A DNA stretch of 27,296 nucleotides, taken from the IMG/VR virus record IMGVR_UViG_3300024262_000198, positions 1 to 27,296 of that record, one strand, 5' to 3'. The translations under genes and the position numbers were made by a program. Origin of the DNA: a virus. The notes beneath the pieces were generated by a model that worked only from the letters and a program-made list of their open reading frames with translations, made no database searches and was not told where the DNA came from. This document shows positions 23,287 through 27,296 of this stretch, one piece after another (the stretch's first letter is position 1; every line of letters begins with the position of its first letter).

Positions 23287-23317
23287 CCCGAGATTGGAAA
23301 CAGTTTCGGGTTTTTTT
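23287..23317 (+). terminator. Terminator after 36-residue gene
   Basis: CCCGAGA, a ten-base loop, TTTCGGG (7 bp with one G-T pair), then seven T. Confidence 0.85.
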
Positions 23318-23342
23318 ATGTCTAAAAATTTAAAAATTAAAA

Positions 23343-23561
23343 ATGTCAATATACGCAGATAATTATATAGTAGATGAAAATACAGGTGAATCAAAACTCT
23401 TAAAACACCTCAACAAATGTAGAGTTGATAGAGGAACACATTTAAGAAGAAGAAAAGGTTGGAATAAATCAGGCATAAACGCAAGATACAGAAAACAATG
23501 GAATCTTCATAACAAAAGAATGAGAGTAGAAATAAAACTTGAATTAAAAAATATAGAATAA
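23343..23561 (+). CDS. Small basic protein at head of translation module
   Basis: A 72-residue, Arg/Lys-rich protein (HLRRRKGWNKSGINARYRKQW), probably nucleic-acid binding. No family recognised. It is followed after one base by the next gene and then by the DUF4295-like gene and the tRNAs, so an RNA- or ribosome-related role is suggested by context only. Confidence 0.6.
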   Translation: MSIYADNYIVDENTGESKLLKHLNKCRVDRGTHLRRRKGWNKSGINARYRKQWNLHNKRMRVEIKLELKNIE

Positions 23562-23562
23562 A

Positions 23563-23790
23563 ATGGCAAATTTAGAATCAAAAGGAAAAAGAAGAAATCA
23601 ATCAAGAGGAAGGGATAAAAGATTTTATACTCAACTTGATATGGCAATCATAAAACACGATCACGCATCAAGAAACGCAAAAATTAACAGAGGTGAAATT
23701 GTAAAAAGAGGAAACAACGAACTAATATATGAATGTGGATGTGGAGGCGAAGGTTGTTTCATACACACAGACTTTGAAAGTAAAAAATAA
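23563..23790 (+). CDS. Small basic protein with Cys-rich knuckle
   Basis: A 75-residue protein with a basic N-terminal half (SKGKRRNQSRGRDKRFY) and CGCGGEGCFIH near the end, a possible CxCxxxxCxxH zinc knuckle. It lies between the gene at 23343 and the DUF4295-like gene, with 1- and 9-base gaps. No family recognised; RNA binding is plausible. Confidence 0.6.
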   Translation: MANLESKGKRRNQSRGRDKRFYTQLDMAIIKHDHASRNAKINRGEIVKRGNNELIYECGCGGEGCFIHTDFESKK

Positions 23791-23799
23791 AAAATAGAA

Positions 23800-23949
23800 A
23801 TGGCAAAGAAAACAGTAGCATCACTACAATCAGAATCAGCAAAAGATTATGTGAAAGTAATCAAAATGAGAAAAAACGAAAAAGGAAATTATCAGTTCAT
23901 TGAAAAAATTGTTAAAAAAGAAAATGTTGAAAAATATTTTGAAAAATAA
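23800..23949 (+). CDS. DUF4295-like small ribosomal protein (bL38-type)
   Basis: A 49-residue protein beginning MAKKTVASLQ, then DYVKVIKMRKNEKGNYQF, IEKIVKKENVEKYFEK. This is close over its whole length to DUF4295, a ~50-residue family I know from Bacteroidetes genomes, where it sits next to the ribosomal protein genes for bL28 and bL33; I recall it being identified as a ribosomal subunit in the Flavobacterium ribosome structure (named bL38), but cannot verify that here. A phage copy directly before 16 tRNA genes suggests the phage equips or replaces part of the host ribosome. The frame is short but complete, ATG-started and tightly spaced after its neighbour. Confidence 0.75.
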   Translation: MAKKTVASLQSESAKDYVKVIKMRKNEKGNYQFIEKIVKKENVEKYFEK

Positions 23950-23955
23950 TAACAT

Positions 23956-24031
23956 CTAGGTGCGATCCATGTGTGTGAGGTTCCTTCGTTTGGAGCGAAG
24001 ATTATTGCGAGTTCGACTCTCGTCACCTAGA
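23956..24031 (+). tRNA. tRNA-Pro (TGG), first copy
   Basis: Acceptor CTAGGTG/CACCTAG, anticodon arm CTTCG-TTTGGAG-CGAAG, T-arm GCGAG-TTCGACT-CTCGT, discriminator A as expected for Pro. The D-loop lacks the usual GG pair (ATGTGTGTGA). The 3' CCA is not encoded; CAA follows. Confidence 0.8.
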
Positions 24032-24077
24032 CAAAAGAATTAATGGTTCATTGACGTATTGAAATTTAAAGAGTATC

Positions 24078-24096
24078 GGGTAGATAAAATCTACCC
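24078..24096 (+). repeat. Hairpin between tRNA genes
   Basis: GGGTAGAT, loop AAA, ATCTACCC: an 8-bp stem with no T run, five bases before the next tRNA. It may be a processing signal. Confidence 0.5.
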
Positions 24097-24100
24097 ATAT

Positions 24101-24175
24101 CAGGGTGTCATGCAGTTGGTTATACTTCCTTGCCTTGGACGCAAGTGTTCGTGAGTTCGAATCTCACCACCCTGA
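24101..24175 (+). tRNA. tRNA-Pro (TGG), second copy
   Basis: Acceptor CAGGGTG/CACCCTG, anticodon arm CTTGC-CTTGGAC-GCAAG, T-arm GTGAG-TTCGAAT-CTCAC, discriminator A. The D-loop has GG (AGTTGGTT) and the variable loop has 5 bases, so this is the regular Pro copy. Confidence 0.9.
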
Positions 24176-24180
24176 CAAAT

Positions 24181-24262
24181 GCCGACTTCGCATAGTGGCT
24201 ATTGCACTACACTTGTAATGTAGCACCGAAAGGTATCGTGGGTTCGAGTCCCACAGTCGGCT
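24181..24262 (+). tRNA. tRNA-Thr (TGT) with long variable arm
   Basis: Acceptor GCCGACT/AGTCGGC, D-stem GCA/TGC, anticodon arm CTACA-CTTGTAA-TGTAG, T-arm GTGGG/CCCAC. The variable region has 14 bases and contains ACC-GAAA-GGT, a GNRA-capped hairpin, unusual for Thr (normally 4-5 bases). Confidence 0.85.
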
Positions 24263-24306
24263 CAATTTTTTATCTACGTGGAAACCGAAAACATTTTTTG
24301 GCTTTT

Positions 24307-24320
24307 ATTTTTAATATATA
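24307..24320 (+). promoter_or_regulatory. Candidate late promoter of first HNH gene
   Basis: ATTTTTAATATATA lies 16 bases before the ATG at 24337, so the endonuclease can be transcribed independently of the tRNAs. Confidence 0.45.
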
Positions 24321-24336
24321 CAATAAAAAAGATATT

Positions 24337-25041
24337 ATGAAAAAATGGACAAAAAAAGAGGAAGATATAGTTTTAAAGTTATTAAAAGATGGTAATTCTT
24401 ATTTAGAAATTTCTGATAAACTAAATAGAACTAAACGTAGCATTAAAGAAAAAGTAAATAAATTGGGATATAATTCGAAGTCTTTCTCAATAAAAAAACA
24501 AAAATGTTTAAATTGTGATAATGAAATTGATATTTCCACATTAAATAAGAACGAAAGAAAATTTTGTTCAAATTCTTGTTCAGCATCTTTTAACAATAAG
24601 TTAAGAATAAAAAAAGTTAAAGAAATAAAAAAATGTCTATGTTGTGATAAGGAGATTAAAATCAATTGGCATAATAATATTTTTTGTAATAAGAAATGTC
24701 ATAATGATTATGTATATAGAGAGTATATTAAAAATTGGAAAAATGATAAAGAAAATGGTAAAAGAGGTGAATATGGAGTATCAAATTATATTCGTAGATA
24801 TTTATTTGAAAAATATAACAATAGTTGCACAAAATGTAATTGGAGTGAAGTTAATTTATTCACTAACAAAATACCGTTAGAAGTTGAACATATTGATGGA
24901 AACTCAAATAATAATAAAGAAGAAAATTTAACTCTATTGTGTCCAAATTGCCACTCTTTAACAAAAACATACAAAGGTGGAAATAAAGGAAATGGTAGAC
25001 ATAACAGAATGAAAAGATATTATGAAGGAAAATCATATTAA
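24337..25041 (+). CDS. HNH homing endonuclease with Myb/SANT-like N-terminus
   Basis: A 234-residue protein. Residues 1-45 (WTKKEEDIVLKLLKDGNSYLEISDKLNRTKRSIKEKVNKLG) form a SANT/Myb-like helix-turn-helix. Two Cys pairs follow (CLNCDNE..CSNSC and CLCCDKE..CNKKC), and the C-terminal HNH nuclease has a structural CxxC, LEVEHIDGNSNN (catalytic His) and ENLTLLCPNCH. The open frame continues upstream to a TTG inside tRNA-Thr, but the ATG at 24337 sits properly after the promoter motif. It is inserted between two related tRNA-Thr genes, as expected for a homing gene. Confidence 0.88.
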   Translation: MKKWTKKEEDIVLKLLKDGNSYLEISDKLNRTKRSIKEKVNKLGYNSKSFSIKKQKCLNCDNEIDISTLNKNERKFCSNSCSASFNNKLRIKKVKEIKKCLCCDKEIKINWHNNIFCNKKCHNDYVYREYIKNWKNDKENGKRGEYGVSNYIRRYLFEKYNNSCTKCNWSEVNLFTNKIPLEVEHIDGNSNNNKEENLTLLCPNCHSLTKTYKGGNKGNGRHNRMKRYYEGKSY

Positions 25042-25051
25042 AACAAAAAAT

Positions 25052-25134
25052 GCCTTCTTCGCATAGTGGTCGATTGCAATGGATTTGTAACCCATCTCCG
25101 AAAGGACCCGTCAGTTCGAATCTGACAGAAGGCT
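25052..25134 (+). tRNA. tRNA-Thr (TGT), second copy, long variable arm
   Basis: Acceptor GCCTTCT/AGAAGGC, anticodon loop TTTGTAA on stem ATGGA/CCCAT (one A-C mismatch), T-arm GTCAG/CTGAC. The variable region has 14 bases with TCC-GAAA-GGA. It shares CTTCGCATAGTGG with the copy at 24181, and the variable-arm pair has swapped from A-T to T-A. Confidence 0.8.
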
Positions 25135-25144
25135 CAATATAAAT

Positions 25145-25225
25145 GCACCAGTAGTCACAATGTTCTTCTAAAGCATTATAGTGTAATTGGATCTGAAAAT
25201 GTGGGTTCGACTCCCACCTGGTGTT
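25145..25225 (+). tRNA. Odd tRNA, anticodon TCT (Arg), nearly no D-arm
   Basis: Acceptor GCACCAG/CTGGTGT, T-arm GTGGG-TTCGACT-CCCAC, anticodon loop CTTCTAA on stem ATGTT/AGCAT. Only 8 bases separate acceptor and anticodon stem, so no D-arm can form, while 24 bases lie between anticodon arm and T-arm. That segment (AGTGTAATTGGAT) itself resembles a D-loop. Discriminator T is unusual for Arg. Confidence 0.6.
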
Positions 25226-25229
25226 CAAT

Positions 25230-25308
25230 GGATTAGTAACCAGTTCGGTCTTCGAAACCGTTATCTGTAATGGAGTTGGAAATGTGGGTTCGACCCCCAC
25301 CTAATCCT
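25230..25308 (+). tRNA. Odd tRNA, anticodon TCG (Arg), nearly no D-arm
   Basis: Acceptor GGATTAG/CTAATCC, T-arm GTGGG-TTCGACC-CCCAC, anticodon loop CTTCGAA on TCGGT/ACCGT (outer T-T mismatch). It has the same plan as the tRNA at 25145: 8 bases before the anticodon stem, 22 bases after it, beginning TAT and ending GGAAAT. Discriminator T. Confidence 0.6.
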
Positions 25309-25310
25309 CA

Positions 25311-25334
25311 ATAGTATTATGGTATTAATACTAT
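25311..25334 (+). repeat. 9-bp hairpin after odd Arg tRNAs
   Basis: ATAGTATTA, loop TGGTAT, TAATACTAT. No T run follows; it is possibly a processing or stability element. Confidence 0.5.
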
Positions 25335-25342
25335 ATTAAGAA

Positions 25343-25432
25343 ATATCTAGGTGCACCCGTGGAGGGTACCGAAATCTTAGGATAAAATCTTACAATCTGG
25401 TATAAAAAGTTCGCTACTTAAAAGTCAGATAT
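25343..25432 (+). ncRNA. Candidate structured RNA, tRNA-sized
   Basis: A 90-base non-coding stretch closed by ATATCT/AGATAT, with an inner hairpin GGT-GC-ACCC-GTGGA-GGGT-ACC and a T-loop-like TTCGCTA with a weak stem. It lies where another tRNA would be expected but does not fold as one. It could be a decayed tRNA or another phage RNA. Confidence 0.35.
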
Positions 25433-25453
25433 ATTTTTTAATGAATTTTTTGC

Positions 25454-25484
25454 GAACCATCAAAAAAGGGGGTTCATTTTTTTT
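25454..25484 (+). terminator. Possible terminator before second HNH gene
   Basis: GAACC, 12-base loop, GGTTC, then A and eight T. The stem is short, so it is moderate at best; the candidate promoter of the next gene starts in its T run. Confidence 0.5.
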
Positions 25485-25494
25485 ATATATAATA
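25481..25494 (+). promoter_or_regulatory. Candidate late promoter of second HNH gene
   Basis: TTTTATATATAATA lies 14 bases before the ATG at 25509. Confidence 0.4.
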
Positions 25495-25508
25495 ATAAAA
25501 AATGTTTT

Positions 25509-26174
25509 ATGGAAAATAGATATGAAGAAAACTACTTTACTGGTGTAGTTAAAAATAGTAAAAATATATCAGATATAGCAATAAAGTTAAAATTGAATAC
25601 TGGACATGGTAATAGGCAAACTATCATTAAATATATTAAATTATACAAAATAAATACAGAACATTTTGAATATGTTTCTATGGATAATTCAGCAAATTTT
25701 AATAAACGAGACTTATCTGACATATTAACAGAAAATTCAACATACCCTACTACACATTTAAAAAAGAGATTATATAAAGAAGGATTAAAAGAAAGAATAT
25801 GTGAGTTATGTAAACAGGACGAAAATTGGAAAGGAAAAAAGATGAGTTTAATTCTTGACCATATCAACGGTATAAATGATGATAATAGATTAGAGAATTT
25901 AAGAATTGTTTGTCCTAACTGTAACGCAACATTAGATACACACTGTAGCAAGGGAAACAATTTTAAACCACAAAAAATTGTAAAACATTGCAAATGTGGT
26001 AAAAAAATAAACAGTTCTTCTATAATGTGTGTAGAGTGTAATGCTATATATCAAAGAAAAGTTAAAAGACCCGAACTAAATGTATTAATGGAAGATATTA
26101 AGACTTTAGGATATAGAGGTACAGGTAGAAAATATGGAGTAAGTGGTAATGCCATAAAAAAATGGATAAAATAA
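25509..26174 (+). CDS. HNH endonuclease inserted in tRNA array
   Basis: A 221-residue protein. The HNH core is CELCKQDENWKG, LILDHINGINDDNR (catalytic His in DHING), LENLRIVCPNCN. A further zinc knuckle follows (HCKCGKKI..CVECN), and the C-terminus (TLGYRGTGRKYGVSGNAIKKWIK) is a helix-turn-helix that probably binds DNA. The N-terminal part (ISDIAIKLKLNTGHGNRQTIIKYIK) also looks like a DNA-binding helix pair. Its stop codon directly abuts the first base of tRNA-Gly at 26175. It is not closely similar to the first HNH gene apart from the nuclease core. Confidence 0.88.
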   Translation: MENRYEENYFTGVVKNSKNISDIAIKLKLNTGHGNRQTIIKYIKLYKINTEHFEYVSMDNSANFNKRDLSDILTENSTYPTTHLKKRLYKEGLKERICELCKQDENWKGKKMSLILDHINGINDDNRLENLRIVCPNCNATLDTHCSKGNNFKPQKIVKHCKCGKKINSSSIMCVECNAIYQRKVKRPELNVLMEDIKTLGYRGTGRKYGVSGNAIKKWIK

Positions 26175-26257
26175 GCGGATATCGTATAATGGAGTGTAAA
26201 AACAAATTATGTCGTCCTTCCAAGTCGAAGATGAGAGTTCGATTCTCTCTATCCGCT
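26175..26257 (+). tRNA. tRNA-Gly (TCC) with enlarged D-arm
   Basis: Acceptor GCGGATA/TATCCGC, T-arm GAGAG-TTCGATT-CTCTC, anticodon loop CTTCCAA on TCGTC/GTCGA (one T-T mismatch), discriminator T as expected for Gly. The start TATCGTATAATGG is typical of tRNA-Gly, but the D region has about 10 extra bases and can fold as ATAAT/ATTAT with a 15-base loop. Confidence 0.8.
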
Positions 26258-26262
26258 CACAA

Positions 26263-26336
26263 GGTCCTGTAACTCAATTGGATAGAGTTTTTGACTTCTA
26301 ATCAAAATGTTGTGGGTTCGAGTCCCGCCAGGATCA
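26263..26336 (+). tRNA. tRNA-Arg (TCT), regular
   Basis: Acceptor GGTCCTG/CAGGATC, D-arm CTC-AATTGGATA-GAG, anticodon arm TTTGA-CTTCTAA-TCAAA, T-arm GTGGG-TTCGAGT-CCCGC, discriminator A. All parts are canonical, in contrast to the same-anticodon gene at 25145. Confidence 0.93.
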
Positions 26337-26338
26337 CA

Positions 26339-26382
26339 AAGGCATTAGGTCCGTGCCTTAAGAGAATGAATAACTCAGGACC
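26339..26382 (+). other. Structured spacer or truncated tRNA
   Basis: AAGGCA/TGCCTT form a hairpin whose loop contains GGTCC, which can pair with GGACC at 26378, giving a pseudoknot. GGTCC and AGGACC also resemble the acceptor ends of the neighbouring tRNA-Arg, so this may be an internally deleted copy. Confidence 0.35.
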
Positions 26383-26388
26383 CTCTAT

Positions 26389-26467
26389 GGGGCAGAAGCT
26401 TAAATTGGCTAAGCACTTGGTTTGCAACCAAGGAGTATTGCGGATTCGATGCCCGTCTGTTCCACCA
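26389..26467 (+). tRNA. tRNA-Ala (TGC), with encoded CCA
   Basis: Acceptor GGGGCAG/CTGTTCC contains the G3-U70 pair that marks Ala tRNAs. D-stem GCTT/AAGC, anticodon arm CTTGG-TTTGCAA-CCAAG, discriminator A followed by CCA, the only encoded CCA in this array. The T-arm has one A-C mismatch. Confidence 0.92.
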
Positions 26468-26475
26468 GAGTTTTT

Positions 26476-26502
26476 ATAGTTTCTCATTGAAGAAAAAACT
26501 AT
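26476..26502 (+). repeat. Hairpin between tRNA-Ala genes
   Basis: ATAGTTT and AAACTAT form a 7-bp stem with a 13-base loop in the spacer between the two tRNA-Ala genes. Confidence 0.4.
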
Positions 26503-26508
26503 AATTAT

Positions 26509-26583
26509 GGGGAATGGGACTGCTAGGGTGGTCATCTCGCTTGCACCGAGAAAATCAGACGGTTTCGAATACCGTATTCTCCA
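26509..26583 (+). tRNA. tRNA-Ala (TGC), second copy
   Basis: Acceptor GGGGAAT/ATTCTCC again has the G3-U70 Ala mark. Anticodon arm TCTCG-CTTGCAC-CGAGA, T-arm ACGGT-TTCGAAT-ACCGT, variable loop 7 bases, discriminator A, followed by CAA. The body differs almost completely from the first Ala copy. Confidence 0.87.
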
Positions 26584-26588
26584 CAATT

Positions 26589-26661
26589 GGTGATATAGTT
26601 TAGTAGGCAAAATACATCCTTGGTATGGATGAGAGCATCGGTTCGATTCCGATTATCACCT
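26589..26661 (+). tRNA. tRNA-Thr (GGT)
   Basis: Acceptor GGTGATA/TATCACC, anticodon arm CATCC-TTGGTAT-GGATG, T-arm ATCGG-TTCGATT-CCGAT, short variable loop, discriminator T. A regular tRNA. Confidence 0.88.
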
Positions 26662-26698
26662 CAAAGATTAAAATGAATACGAACAGCAAAAAAACTTT

Positions 26699-26716
26699 CA
26701 AGGGGCAAAGACCCTT
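26699..26716 (+). repeat. Hairpin in tRNA spacer
   Basis: AAGGG, loop GCAAAGA, CCCTT in the 94-base spacer between tRNA-Thr and tRNA-Pro. Nothing else is recognised in this spacer. Confidence 0.45.
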
Positions 26717-26755
26717 TACCAAAAAAGAAGTTATTCAGAAATCTTTTTACACTAT

Positions 26756-26840
26756 CTGGGTGTAGTTCAGTTGGTAGAATACCTGGTTTGGGACCAGGAG
26801 GATGCGTATGCGATCGCAGGTTCGAGTCCTGCCACTCAGA
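26756..26840 (+). tRNA. tRNA-Pro (TGG), third copy, enlarged variable loop
   Basis: Acceptor CTGGGTG/CACTCAG, D-loop with GG, anticodon arm CCTGG-TTTGGGA-CCAGG, T-arm GCAGG-TTCGAGT-CCTGC, discriminator A. The variable region has 17 bases; removing ATGCGTATGCGA would restore a normal AGGTC loop, so about 12 bases look inserted. Confidence 0.87.
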
Positions 26841-26843
26841 CAA

Positions 26844-26913
26844 TCTAAATTGAAAGGGAGGAAACTATCCATAAAGTTAGTCCATAATAAACCAATCCAA
26901 GAGTAAATTTAGA
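26844..26913 (+). other. tRNA-sized spacer closed by 8-bp stem
   Basis: TCTAAATT and AATTTAGA, 54 bases apart, can pair perfectly. Inside, AACT-ATCCATAA-AGTT makes a small hairpin. There is no T-loop TTCG, so it is not a normal tRNA. Confidence 0.35.
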
Positions 26914-26916
26914 AAT

Positions 26917-27009
26917 GATTAAATGGCGGAAAGGTAGACGCTATCCAAGACATGGGGAGAGAGTTGCTGGTAACACAGACTCATACGGGTTCGATTCCCG
27001 TTTTAATCA
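26917..27009 (+). tRNA. Class II tRNA (Leu-like), anticodon unclear
   Basis: A 93-base tRNA. Acceptor GATTAAA/TTTAATC, D-arm GGCGGAAAGGTAGACGC as in Leu tRNAs, T-arm ACGGG-TTCGATT-CCCGT, long variable arm GAGT..CTG/CAG-ACTC. The best anticodon arm is TATCC-AAGACAT-GGGGA with an A-G mismatch and A instead of T at position 33, so the anticodon cannot be called with confidence. Confidence 0.7.
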
Positions 27010-27014
27010 CAAAT

Positions 27015-27086
27015 GCGATAGTATATCAATGGTAGATAGTCAGGTTGCCAATCTGAAGGCTGTGGGTTCGAGTCCCATCTATCGCT
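27015..27086 (+). tRNA. tRNA-Gly (GCC)
   Basis: Acceptor GCGATAG/CTATCGC, anticodon arm TCAGG-TTGCCAA-TCTGA, T-arm GTGGG-TTCGAGT-CCCAT, discriminator T as in Gly. A regular 72-base tRNA. Confidence 0.92.
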
Positions 27087-27099
27087 CTAATAATCAAAC

Positions 27100-27171
27100 G
27101 CTCCCATGGTGTAAAGAGTAGCATCTTTGTGTTACATACAAAGGGAACTAGTTCGAGTCTAGTTGGGAGTA
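27100..27171 (+). tRNA. tRNA-Val (TAC), first copy
   Basis: Acceptor GCTCCCA/TGGGAGT, anticodon arm TTTGT-GTTACAT-ACAAA, T-arm ACTAG-TTCGAGT-CTAGT, discriminator A. The D-loop (TAAAGAGTAG) lacks the usual GG. Confidence 0.85.
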
Positions 27172-27176
27172 CATAA

Positions 27177-27250
27177 GCACCCATATTTCAGCGGTTCAGA
27201 AGGCTACTCTTACAAAGTAGAGGTCGGTGGTTCGAATCCACCTGGGTGCA
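27177..27250 (+). tRNA. tRNA-Val (TAC), second copy
   Basis: Acceptor GCACCCA/TGGGTGC, anticodon arm CTACT-CTTACAA-AGTAG, T-arm GGTGG-TTCGAAT-CCACC, variable loop AGGTC, discriminator A followed by CAA. The regular Val copy. Confidence 0.93.
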
Positions 27251-27296
27251 CAATGTTGTTTAAAGTCAACACTAATCATTCACTAAATATCAATTT

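Noticed and set aside
24863-25300. 145-residue minus-strand frame (GVEPTFP, RWESNPHFQ)
   Set aside because: Peptides of this kind are a known artefact of reading tRNA T-arms backwards; the region holds tRNAs and the HNH gene.
26291-27121. Short frames on both strands within the tRNA array
   Set aside because: They consist of translated tRNA arms (GSSPARIT, VRIHFNL and similar) and have no gene signals.
23956-27250. Integration site or prophage end at the tRNA array
   Set aside because: There is no integrase gene and no direct repeat of a tRNA 3' end; the tRNAs are phage-borne within a T4-like genome.

Overview
The window is a low-GC fragment of a T4-like (straight-tailed, contractile) phage genome. 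The late block on the minus strand has gp23-like major capsid protein, gp21-like prohead protease, gp20-like portal and gp4-like head-completion protein in T4-like order, with a gp55-like late sigma factor beside them. The plus strand carries gp44-like clamp loader and T4 RNase H-like genes. The host is probably a Bacteroidetes (Flavobacteriia-like) bacterium. This is inferred from near absence of Shine-Dalgarno sequences, a TAnnTTTG-type -7 element at 23062, and a small gene that looks like the Bacteroidetes-specific ribosomal protein family DUF4295 (bL38, if I recall the name correctly).

Layout. 1-11574 (minus): head and neck module, transcribed gp15-like, an unknown 428-residue protein, gp55-like sigma, small proteins, gp4, a possible gp2-like protein, portal, an acidic core-like protein, protease fused to a scaffold-like region, and capsid. 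Hairpin terminators separate several transcription units. An AT-rich motif close to TTTTTAATATATA recurs 14-22 bases before many starts and is the best candidate for the gp55-dependent late promoter. 11608-18625 (plus): tightly packed, often overlapping small genes around the clamp loader, a glycosyltransferase-like protein and RNase H. 18676-23010 (plus): proteins whose N-termini resemble T4 capsid-targeting sequences (MKxxxxFxxE), interspersed with more small genes. 23149-23317: a solitary 36-residue gene with a real Shine-Dalgarno sequence and its own terminator. 23343-27250: a translation module of two basic small proteins, the DUF4295-like protein and 16 tRNA genes, interrupted by two HNH endonuclease genes.

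The most unusual points are these. (a) A C-terminal peptide close to RxxKLxQI[NDE] ends nine small genes, two of which look like fragments of essential phage genes (capsid N-terminus; a family-B DNA polymerase motif-A-like segment). (b) A phage copy of a lineage-specific ribosomal protein sits directly upstream of the tRNAs. (c) The tRNA array repeats five anticodons two or three times and contains oddly built tRNAs, including two with almost no D-arm. (d) Five 11-bp repeats lie upstream of the late sigma gene. (e) The prohead protease carries a 12-unit, 14-residue coiled-coil repeat. All functions are read from sequence patterns without database searches.
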